Assembly: GCA_027924585.1 (NCBI GenBank)
Contig: BSBM01001067.1
Coordinates: 5,788,501-5,852,500, forward strand
Origin: Larix kaempferi
Lineage: Eukaryota; Streptophyta; Pinopsida; Pinales; Pinaceae
Length of the DNA: 64,000 nucleotides
Reading direction: 5' to 3'
Part shown: in pieces, positions 1-8,667 of the stretch
Position numbering within the stretch: position 1 is the first letter of the stretch
How the letters are laid out: each line of letters starts with the position of its first letter
Program-made: the position numbers and the translations under genes
Notes under the pieces: model-generated
What the model saw: only the letters and a program-made list of their open reading frames with translations
Database searches by the model: none
Told to the model about the DNA's origin: nothing

Positions 1-2046
1 AACTGCTCCCCAATTGAGTTGCAAGTTATATCCAGAATTCTCATGATAGAAGGGAAATACCATTGGACTGACTTTAAATATCTTGGAGTTCCAATATTCA
101 AGGATAAGCCAAAGGTCGCCAGCTGGGAACCGTTGATTGAAAAGTTGAATCTGAAAATCAAAGCCTGGGGAGCCTCATGGCTAAATCTTGCAGGGAAATC
201 AGTGCTCATAAAATTCGTTCTTGCTAGCATGCCTGTCTTTCAATGCTCCTTGCTTTTGGCTCCTATAACTGTCCTAAAAAAGATCGAGGTCCTTTTACGG
301 ACATTTCTGTGGAAAGGGGGGAAACAGAATGAGAACAAACTTCCCCTGGTCAAATGGGAAAAAGTCACAGCCCCTTATCTTGAAGGTGGATTGCACATGC
401 GAGATCTTAGGGCCCAAAATCTTGCCCTGGGAGCTAAGCTATTGTGGAATTTAGTGTTAGGAGACTCTTCATGGAGTAAACAGGTGTTATGGAAAAAGTA
501 CTTTTCAGGGACTAGACTCAGATGCTTGGATCAGGGTCCGAAGGTGATAAAAGGCTCTCCCCTCTTTGCCCTATGTTCTAAAGCCTACCCCCTCCTTGCT
601 GAGGATCTCGTGTGGATCCCTGGAAACGGAAAGAAAATTAGAATCTGGGAAGACTCCATCTATGGAAACCCTCCAATTGGAAACATAGAAGGGATGGACG
701 GAATTCGGAGGTTTCTCTCAAGCCATGGAATCTCCAAACTTTGGGACATATCAAAATGGCATCCGGATGGTCAACAAAGATGGATAGGTTGGGTCATTCC
801 TGATTGCCCTCCAACCCTTGCTGATGAAAAAGGTCTCCTCCTTCGTTGCCTGGATGGGAAATCCCCGGTTGCCAAAAGATATAAAAATGTAAGAGGTTGG
901 GGCTCCAACTCCGGCCATTACTCTGTTGCTCAAGGTTACAGAAGCTTTAAAGCCATCCCCAATGTCCCTCGAAACCCTGCAGTCTAGAAGTACATCTGGT
1001 CCAACAAGTCGCTACCCAAAATCGACCACTTTATCTGGACTCTAGCTCACAATAGCTCCCTAACCACCGAAGTCCTGCGTAGGAAAGGATGGGAAGGCCC
1101 ATCTCGTTGCCCCCTATGCCTCGCTGCTGAAGAGATGTCCCCTCATTTGTTTATCTCTTGTCCCTTCTCCACTCTTGTCTGGAATCTGATGACTCTCCCA
1201 TGGCATATCCCCCTGAACTATGAAGATGTCCCCTCCCTTCTCTGTCGATGGTCGTCGTCTCCCCTTGTCAGGACCCATCCTAAGGACCCTCTAGCTATTG
1301 CCTGGTTAGCCCTCCCGAAATTCATCTGCTGGAAGCTTTGGCTTGAACGAAACAGTCAAATATTCCATGGAACCAGATCTTCTCCTTTACAGGTGGTGGT
1401 CAAAATAAAAGCCCTGTTAGGGGACTTCATAAGTTCACGAACCTCCCGATGCCTAAATTCGCCTTTATCGATTGAAGAAGCCAACTGGCTTGAGAGTATT
1501 CCTGGTACTGTAGCTAACTTTCCGGTCAGAGACCCGGTGCTGCATAGGTGGGAAATCAGATTTACGGGGGAGGAGTATGACCAGTGGTGTAAAAATCGTG
1601 GAAACAACCTATTGTACTTCGACGGAGCTTCAAAAGGAAATCCAGGGGAGGCAGGAGGGGGAGGGGTTTTTTTTAGCCCCGATGGACAACTGATATTCAC
1701 TTATTCCTGGAATTTAGGAGTAGAATCCAACAACATGGCGGAATCCCTGGCCCTTTGGCAAGGCTTAAACCAAGCTCTTCTCCATGGCGCACAGCATGCA
1801 ACTGTAGTAGGGGACTCCAGGATGATTATCCAGTGCATCAACACTATGAACTTGCCAGCATCCATGCGACTTCGTCAGGTTCTCCGAAGAATTGCACTAC
1901 TCATCCCTCTCTTCCATGACATCGAATTCTTCCATGTCCTTCGGAAGAACAATGGACAGGCTGACAAAGCAGCAAATGAAGCAATTAACCTAGGAAAAGG
2001 GCTTCTTAAAATCAATGATGAAATTAATTGGGTCTCTATCCCGTAA
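1..2046 (+). pseudogene. LINE ORF2 C-terminal half (RT end, zf-RVT, RNase H), one in-frame stop
   Basis: One frame is open from the left edge to the TAA at 2044-2046, apart from a TAG at 985-987. Coding similarity continues unchanged across that codon, so this is one damaged gene. The early part carries the LINE motif FKYLGVPIF and the following thumb region typical of plant ORF2. The segment around 990-1200 matches the zinc-binding reverse-transcriptase domain (FIWTLAHNS, then a Cys-x2-Cys at CPLC). The C-terminal RNase H keeps its acidic residues: Asp in YFDGASKGNPG, Glu in NNMAESLAL, Asp in VVGDSR and Asp in QADKAANE. The TAG fits a C-to-T change of a CAG codon. ORF2 normally supplies endonuclease and reverse transcriptase for target-primed insertion; this copy should be inactive. 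Confidence 0.82.
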
Positions 2047-3115
2047 TTCTTTGGGCTCATCTTCGAACATGAATGTTATGAGAATTTGGCATGTGAGCAT
2101 TAAGGCACGTGTCCTGCGCCAACTCTACCGGATGGAATTCACTTGGGGATGCGATATGCTCTCTATCCTCGAAGACATCTCCTTCCCCACTAGCTTTCAT
2201 CATTTCCTCCTCCCCTCCGCACGCCTTTTTTCTGCAAGGGTGATGACATCTTCGTCAAGGCTGATGAAGAATCGTACCAGTATACGTACCGGGGATCAGG
2301 ATGTTCTACGGAGAAAGATCTTTTCGCCTCTAATCGATCACCTCGGCGTCTCCAAGCGCGGGGGTTTGCTTTCCTCAGCCCAGCTCAGTCTGCACGCCAA
2401 TGTCACTGGGGTCTTCAAAGCCACGTCTAATTATGATAACATGCTGGTGCATGATCCTCAGGAATTTGCCTATCCCGGCAATACGAATCATTATTTAAGG
2501 AGCGGTACGATTCTGGGTAATGGAGCCACCCGGAAGAGGATGAAGGATTCTGCGGCATGCGATGATTTATGGGCAATTATGCCTAATTTATTTCATGGAA
2601 TTGACATCAGCAACATAAATGGTAATCCCCCTTGCACTGGCTCTAAAAGAAATACCATCCCTGCTATTAAGGAGGTTTCTACAGGAAGGCGAAAGCTGTT
2701 GCATCACGTCGTTAAGCTCCCTCTGTGTTACCCTGATAGTATCTGGTATCCGTTTAGAATTATGGCCGATACTGGAGACTCTGCGGCTTCCTCCCCTGAC
2801 CCATTGCTGGAATTGGAAGCGGAGATTCGGGTGCTCCGTCGATGAGTTAGAAGACAGGGAGAATTTATGAATCGTATGGACGTGCAAGGTGGAAGTCGAC
2901 TGGATAGATTGGATGAAGAAATCGGTAGCACCCGTGAAGAGTTTGCGGTAGCCCTGGAGACTCTGGAGATGAAGGTCACGGCCGCCATCAAGAACATGGA
3001 CCAGAGACTGCAGAATCTGGAAATAGCTATGGAGAACCTTCGAGGAGCGGAAAAACCAGGACCGAGTAAGAACCCATCAATGGCAAAATCGTCTGCAGGG
3101 GCACGCTATCGCTAA
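2015..3115 (+). pseudogene. Extra ORF downstream of LINE RNase H, coiled-coil C-terminus, one stop
   Basis: An ORF starts at an ATG inside the last 32 bases of the RNase H gene, in another frame. It runs to 3115 with a single TGA at 2843-2845. The frame is the same on both sides of the stop, giving about 366 codons. The N-terminal two thirds resemble nothing I know. After about residue 250 the composition changes to a heptad-rich charged stretch (LDRLDEEIGS, LETLEMKVTAAI, LQNLEIAMENL) likely to form a coiled coil, followed by a short basic end. The TGA fits a C-to-T change in a CGA codon. It may be an unusual third LINE protein, a captured fragment, or a chance ORF. The coiled-coil half is the more convincing part. 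Confidence 0.4.
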
Positions 3116-3404
3116 TTCCTGTCTAGGTTCTGTTTTACTTTGTTTTATATTTCTGTTTTCAGTTTTAAAGTCCTGATCAGTTACAGGCATTTGTAATTAA
3201 CGGTAGCATGACTGATAGACCTTCTACAATTTTGGCTTGTAAAACTGTTGGTGGCTCTACCACAGCTCTTTAATATAAATACTAGTCGTTTCTGTAAAAA
3301 AAAATGAATTAGTTGGGTAGAAATATTTATTCAAGATGGTGAGATTTAATCTTTTTCTTCACTGACAAACTTGTGAAACAATTTCTTTAGAATCCCCAAG
3401 GATT

Positions 3405-3722
3405 TGATACCATGTGAGGTTTTGGAGCAATGGATCTAGAATCTAAATTAAAAAATAGTACAATTAACAAGAGATAGAAGAAAAATAATATAAGTAATGA
3501 TGATCCAAACAAGTAATCTTTATTAGTAATTGAATTCCAAAAGAGAGTACATGAATGAATTCCTTATCAATGAGGTACATGCCTTTATGTATAGGAAACC
3601 AAGCATAGGCTTAATTACATGGACAAGCTTAATTCTAATGAATCCCATAATAAATACCCCTAAATGATCAAGTGTGCATTTTTAGGAAGAAATAATGATC
3701 ACGCATTAGCTAATAGGGTGTA
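3405..3722 (-). mobile_element. Copia-type LTR end with primer binding site, split by the Gypsy insertion
   Basis: Read on the minus strand, an LTR-like sequence ends ...CCTCACA at 3413. It is followed directly by TGGTATCA (3412-3405), the core of the initiator-tRNA-Met primer binding site used by plant Copia elements, and then by leader sequence. The LTR runs rightward to 3722, where the large Gypsy element interrupts it. It should continue after 17150, but I could not fix its other end. Only the first eight bases of the primer site match well, so this is an old, decayed copy. Confidence 0.5.
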
Positions 3723-5172
3723 TGTTGACTGCTTTTCTGGGCAGACCCGGGTTTTAATGAAGCGCAGCAACAAAACCCCTTGGCGCACTGGCCCTCTCGG
3801 CAACGAGCTGCGCGGCAGCTCGAGGTCTCACCCGAAGTGGCTATGGGGGGTTAAGGAATCAGGTTTCCTTAACCTGGGTGACGCGGAGATAGCTCTTCCT
3901 TGAATGGTTCCTGCGAAATCGGCGGTCGGACCTTCCCGCAGGTCGCTCGGCGCAGCTGCGTGGATTCCTTCCTTCTTGCAGGTCTACTGCGCGGTTTCTC
4001 CTCCCTAGCGCAGAAGGCAACTATTCCTGGCGTTGACGCGCTAAATACTTCCTTGCCCTTCGCATCCGGCGCAGTAACGTATTCCTAGCTCGCTGCAGCG
4101 ACAGCGCGTTACTACTTCTTTAGTACTTAAGACACTTATAGCTATCAAGGGATCTTTCCAACTCGCTCAAACAGTCATAAAGATAAGACAGAAGTCTTGC
4201 ATACACAAATAATGAACTCTAAATGGTTATCATTCACGCAAACATTATAACAAGAGGATATAAGTGAAGCTCATCTCCTCGAGGAAAACCACGTCCACGG
4301 GAGTGTTATATTAACCAGAAAATGATAGAGTTATACAATATGCTGCGCACACAGCTGCAGCCTTAGATCTTACAGGAAACTCCACGCACACAGCTGGGAG
4401 CCCTTCTCTCAACTTGTCTCCTCTCTATGGAGATTACAAAGGCACAGACGTCGACTCAGACTGTCTGGCAACTCAGGGATTAGCTCCTCGGCTATCCGAT
4501 TTCCTCTCTAGTTCTACGCACCGGGTAGAAAATACAGTGAAGGATAATCAACACATGATCTATCCTTTAGACTGGCTCTCTAACAGTCTAACATCTAGCT
4601 CTCTAATTCTCCAAAAGGAAAGAACTGAAGGAACCTCTACCCATTACAATGATTCATATATATAGGTGGCCATGACGGTCACACCTTTACAAAACTGTGG
4701 TCCTTTCCCAACAGTGATTCCCAAAAACCCTAACCACGCACATGGCTAGGTGTACTGTAGGCGCCGCTTGCAGTCACGTCGCCGCTTCCTGCAGGCTCCG
4801 TGAATTCCGACGCAGATTGTGGGTATGGGCGATCGTCCTTCGCCTTCAATGCTCTGGTCCGTTGCTCCTCCTTGATCCGAGCAACCATAACTTCTGTACT
4901 AAGCCTTTAAATGAGGGTAGCTGATCCCTCTACTCCATCGCCTTATTTATTATGGTAGCTGAGCCACCTTCATTCTTCGATGACGTGCGCGCGAGATCCG
5001 CAATTTCCGGTCCGTGATCTGCGCTGAGATCATCCATCTGGCACCGTACTGCGCACCGTCTCCTTCTTACCCAAAACTTAGTGCTTGTCCCAAAACTAGC
5101 ACTTTCCTTCCATACTTGTGCTTTTTCCCAAAATTCGCAGCTTTTACTATAGCTGCGACCTTGGCCCCAACA
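3723..5172 (-). repeat. 3' LTR of the large Gypsy element
   Basis: This 1450-bp repeat is nearly identical to 15701-17150. The short terminal inverted repeat TGTTG...CAACA is present. It differs from the 5' LTR at about ten sites seen by eye, for example near 3800, 3945, 4702, 4758, 4810, 4925, 4995 and 5115. Short ORFs inside it recur in all LTR copies and look non-coding. Confidence 0.95.
4654..4666 (-). promoter_or_regulatory. TATA-like box in 3' LTR
   Basis: On the minus strand the sequence reads CCTATATATATGA, about 510 bases into the LTR. The same element stands in the 5' LTR (16632-16644) and in the third LTR copy (63000-63012), although the sequence just upstream in element orientation has diverged in the third copy. 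This conservation supports a promoter role. No transcription start was determined. Confidence 0.5.
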
Positions 5173-5187
5173 GGCCCCCAACACTCA
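5173..5187 (-). other. Putative polypurine tract region at 3' LTR
   Basis: In element orientation, GTGTTGGGGGCC lies between the stop of the extra ORF and the 3' LTR start. It is G-rich but short and broken by T and C, so it is a weak polypurine tract. It almost repeats the first bases of the LTR (TGTTGGGGCC). The third copy has the corresponding GTGTTAGGGGCC. Confidence 0.45.
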
Positions 5188-7842
5188 CTTGTGGCTCGCC
5201 CTCGAGCCACTCGCACTAGCGCGTGGTTGTTTGATTTGCGCATCTGCTTTTGCTTGAATCTCCGCGAATGTTTTCTGCCACTTCGCAATAGCGGAGTCCA
5301 ATTCCTCGATACACTCATCAGCTGTTTGCACTGTTTCTGCGGTCGCTTCGTCTTTAGTGAGTGTATCAATGATCTCCTGAGACTCGGTAATCTCTTTGAT
5401 TTTTGTCTCAACCTGGCCAACAATTTCAGCATACTCATCCATGAATGGCTGAATGCTGTTGGTGAGCTTCTCATCTTCAGTTCTGAGCTTGTGCAGTTGC
5501 TGCTGCATTTTGCGCACTTCGCCCATTTTCTTCATCTTTGGCAAGCCTGTTAAGGACTTAGCTTCTTCATTCAGAACAGTGAGAGACTGTTCTGCAGCTT
5601 GCACCTGTTCTGATAGTCCCACTTTAAAAGGGAGGTTTACAAGCTCTGACCATGCTTCCATAGCCTGGTCCATCAGGTTCTTGGCTTCCTGTACTCGGTC
5701 TTTCATTCGTGTGGAAGCTCTGCTCAATGCTTCAAATTGTACCTGCGCATCATCCGTAAGATGCGCAGCAACGCGAGCTTCTAGCTCAGCAATCTGGGTT
5801 CTATGGTCCTCAGCCATAGCAACTTTTTCTTGCTCCAGGGTTTTCACCCTTCCTCCAATAATTTGAACTTTTGCAACCAGAGGGAGGTCTGGTTGAATCT
5901 CGCAAGCCGGCAATTCCTGGGCAATCTCTTCTATTGCGTTTCTGATGCCGGTGTCTTGCGCCTCATAGAGTGCAAGCTTCGCAGAGAGATTCTTATGACT
6001 TTCCTTCAGCTCTATCTCCTGCGATTGCAGTCGTTGGTTTGCCTGGAAAGTAGAGAGCTCTCTAGCTCTCAACTCAAGAGAAACTTTCTCCTGTACAAGC
6101 TGTAGGGTTTCTATAGGAATCATAGACAAATTTATTTCTACAGGTCCAACTGTGCTTACCTGTAGTTCAGCTAGAGGATCTGGAAGTGTCATGCTGGTAG
6201 GCGGAATATGTACGACAGTGTGCCTTTCTGTGAGTTCTTCAACTCGCTCATCAGTTGGAATTTCTTGTGGCGCCTGCGAAGTAGATGCTGGCGCATGGGT
6301 CTGCGCAATCCTTCCTGCGAGACCTTTCAGTTCTACAAATTGTAAGTCTAGAGCACTTCGGATGTGAGCATGCATGTTCCTCATCTCACGAAATTGCTCT
6401 TTCAAGTATTTGTCGACCTCCGAGGGAATGGCCTCAGTGGGATGCGACACTTTCTGCTTCTTTGTAGCTGGTTCTGTTGAGCCTTCATCGCTTCTTTGCT
6501 CAGGGGCTTCCTTGCCCTTATCCTTTTCTTGCGCAGCGGCGGGTGGCATCGCAGGTGCGATGTCAGCTGCTGCTCTCCATTCGTCCGACCACGACTTAAT
6601 GGTTTCTTCGACATCTTCTGTGGTCATCCTGTAAAGACCTAGCGCCCAGTCACCTGGAATGTCGCAAGGCCGAAGGTAGAGTTGATGGATGTCGGCAGTA
6701 AAAGCCAACTTGCCTTCATACAATGTGGCTGTCTCCTCGCTCAGCCTTGGCATATCTTGTATGGTATCTCGGAGGAGATAGTAGTACTCACAAAAGACAG
6801 CGCGATTCATCTTGCGCTTCGCGGGATTAGGGGAATCCCAGAGGTTGATGTAGCGCATGCCGGCAACCTCTCCTGCGTGGCGTGGAAGGAAATGAGTATT
6901 CGGGGGCTCCTTCCACCCGACGAGAGCGCATAAAATTAGAAGCCACGAAAAATGGAATGATTGGCCTGCATTGTCCTGCACATTCAGGCAATCAGCCAAA
7001 AAAGAATTCAGCAGGAAGAGAGACCAGTTGTACTGTTCTCCCTCCGCAGCTGAGATAGCGAGCTCTACGACAGCTCCAGTAACTTCTTTTGGTCGGCACT
7101 TGGTGAGAAGTCTGCCTGCAAGCAGACTTCCTGTGAAGCGAAGTGCCTCATCTTCTACTGTCGTGAGGTCATAAGCCCGACCTCCTCTTGTCAAGTTATA
7201 TTTCTGGACCAGCTTTGCAGCCAATTTTCGGTCCTTCTCCTTTCCCACAAAATGGATATTGGGATCCTTACCAACCTTAGATAGACCGGTGATGCGGTGT
7301 ATCAAATCAACATTTAGATCAATTGGCCTCCCGAGCCAAAGGTAACCTCCATGAACGCAGGATAGCAGTGTTTTAACGACTGCGTTCACTTCATTGCTAC
7401 GCCCAAAGTGCGGTAGTTTCAACAAATTCAAGAGTCCAGGGCGCTCAAGATTTGCTGCAAATCCCTTCGGGACAAACTCGTCAACCTGCCTGGTGGGATT
7501 ATGGACGATATCCAGATATCGGTCCAACTGGAACTGAGGATATGTCTTATAGTCTCCAAGGTTAAAATCAGAGAATTTAACCAATGGAATGTTTCCCAAT
7601 AGTTGGCCTTCTACCCGCACACTAGCCGGTAGTGGCGGTAGCGGAATTGGATACTTTGCATTCTTCGGAATCTGTACATCCGGCGCATTATCTGGACGCG
7701 GCGGAATATAGTTCACCATAGACGCAAGCGGCTCTGGAACAGGTTCCTCCGGCTGCTGCTGAGATGCTCTTGTGCCTGGGGATGTTCTGGGATCAGTAGC
7801 ACCGGGGTGTACGTAGGTCGAAGCCGTCACCGGAGTGGCCAT
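5185..7842 (-). CDS. Extra ORF after pol, 885 aa, unknown function, long coiled coil
   Basis: The ORF occupies the env-like position between integrase and the 3' LTR. The frame is open upstream to 8259, but the first plausible ATG is at 7842, and the conserved protein begins there (MATPVTAS). Three zones are visible. Residues 1 to about 110 are rich in proline (IPPRPDN, PIPLPPLPAS). Residues about 120-400 form a globular region with aromatic and charged positions (LNLLKLPHFGRS, HRITGLSKVG). It reminds me loosely of the putative plant transposon protein domain found in Athila-type extra ORFs. Residues about 570-870 form a long heptad-rich coiled coil, followed by a basic, serine-rich end. I see no signal peptide or membrane segment, so an envelope glycoprotein is unlikely. 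A structural or Gag-partner role is possible but unproven. A deleted relative lies at 63541-64000. Confidence 0.75.
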   Translation of the reverse strand: MATPVTASTYVHPGATDPRTSPGTRASQQQPEEPVPEPLASMVNYIPPRPDNAPDVQIPKNAKYPIPLPPLPASVRVEGQLLGNIPLVKFSDFNLGDYKTYPQFQLDRYLDIVHNPTRQVDEFVPKGFAANLERPGLLNLLKLPHFGRSNEVNAVVKTLLSCVHGGYLWLGRPIDLNVDLIHRITGLSKVGKDPNIHFVGKEKDRKLAAKLVQKYNLTRGGRAYDLTTVEDEALRFTGSLLAGRLLTKCRPKEVTGAVVELAISAAEGEQYNWSLFLLNSFLADCLNVQDNAGQSFHFSWLLILCALVGWKEPPNTHFLPRHAGEVAGMRYINLWDSPNPAKRKMNRAVFCEYYYLLRDTIQDMPRLSEETATLYEGKLAFTADIHQLYLRPCDIPGDWALGLYRMTTEDVEETIKSWSDEWRAAADIAPAMPPAAAQEKDKGKEAPEQRSDEGSTEPATKKQKVSHPTEAIPSEVDKYLKEQFREMRNMHAHIRSALDLQFVELKGLAGRIAQTHAPASTSQAPQEIPTDERVEELTERHTVVHIPPTSMTLPDPLAELQVSTVGPVEINLSMIPIETLQLVQEKVSLELRARELSTFQANQRLQSQEIELKESHKNLSAKLALYEAQDTGIRNAIEEIAQELPACEIQPDLPLVAKVQIIGGRVKTLEQEKVAMAEDHRTQIAELEARVAAHLTDDAQVQFEALSRASTRMKDRVQEAKNLMDQAMEAWSELVNLPFKVGLSEQVQAAEQSLTVLNEEAKSLTGLPKMKKMGEVRKMQQQLHKLRTEDEKLTNSIQPFMDEYAEIVGQVETKIKEITESQEIIDTLTKDEATAETVQTADECIEELDSAIAKWQKTFAEIQAKADAQIKQPRASASGSRASHK

Positions 7843-8667
7843 GCCGAAATCTAAGCCTCGGCGCAGAAATTGACGAACCACTTCTTCAGTTGATAAGTTC
7901 TCCGTTGTGAACCAATGTAAATAACAAAACTCTGGACAGCAAATGGCGGAACTGCGTAGGGTATAGACTCTGAAAACAAGGGGAAATACTCTGCACACTC
8001 GGCTCTGAAAACAATACTTTGGGTCTTCAAACACAACTATGCAACTCGAGACAGTAACCCGAAATTGATACAAGTGTGAGGTATTTATAGCCAGCGGGGA
8101 TAGTAAATGCGACCAAGTGGGGTAACGTAGCTGTAGGCGGCTACAGATGAGTTGACAACACGCTATCCTCCTTGTCGTAGCGGTGCATTTAGTGTGATTG
8201 ACGGGTTCTGACAGCCTTCCGGGAGAAGCTAATGCTTTCGGCGCCTGAGTTAAATGCAAATCTTTCGGAGATTAAGCCGAATCCGTCGGAACGGCTAGAC
8301 TTAAATAGCGGCCTTATCCTTCATTTATTCAAACGCGGCTACATAACTGCTGTAATTCAAAATTTCCGGCGGGTCATTTCAACTTAGGAAACTGTGCCTC
8401 TATGGGTCCATGACAAAAAAAAAAAAAAAAAATTTCAAGCGGCAACAGAAAGGGAACTCCGCAGGAGCGATAGTTCCATGGTCCAAAAACAAAACTTCGC
8501 CAGAGCGCACCGATAAGCTCTCTTCAAGCAATTTTTATTCAGGATGCGCGGATATTTCGAGGAACTGCGCAGGAAGCTGGAAACTGAGGGTGTGTCGCAG
8601 CTTCCGTGTAGACTGAATGCGATGTCTCTTTCAACTACACTGGGCATCTGCATTCTTGAGTAATATA
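7843..8667 (-). other. Spacer between extra ORF and pol, with A18/T18 tract
   Basis: About 820 bases separate the gag-pol stop from the first ATG of the extra ORF. No coding signal is visible apart from the upstream extension of the extra ORF frame. An uninterrupted run of 18 A (8415-8432) reads as T18 in element orientation, followed by CATAG at about 8399-8403. That would suit a pyrimidine tract and 3' splice site for a subgenomic mRNA of the extra ORF, but this is inference. Confidence 0.4.

Larger units (their letters stand above)
1..3304 (+). mobile_element. LINE (non-LTR retrotransposon), 3' part
   Basis: The window opens inside a plant L1-type LINE. The visible order is the end of the reverse transcriptase region, a zinc-binding reverse-transcriptase-associated segment, an RNase H domain, a second ORF, and an untranslated end. 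It closes at a short A-run at about 3296-3304, preceded by a TTTAATATAAATA-like tail, which is the expected LINE terminus. The 5' part lies outside the window, so the target duplication cannot be checked. The sequence just after the A-run belongs to a Copia leader on the other strand, so the LINE probably landed in that element. Confidence 0.8.

Noticed and set aside
1356-1700. 114-aa minus-strand ORF
   Set aside because: It is the antisense of the LINE RNase H gene.
4414-4665. 83-aa ORF in the LTR (also 16392-16643)
   Set aside because: It recurs only because the LTR is repeated. It runs against the element's direction and is not preserved in the third LTR copy.
7843-8259. N-terminal extension of the extra ORF to 8259
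   Set aside because: The extension begins with TTG rather than ATG, has non-protein-like composition, and overlaps the spacer. The sister copy's similarity fits a start near 7842.
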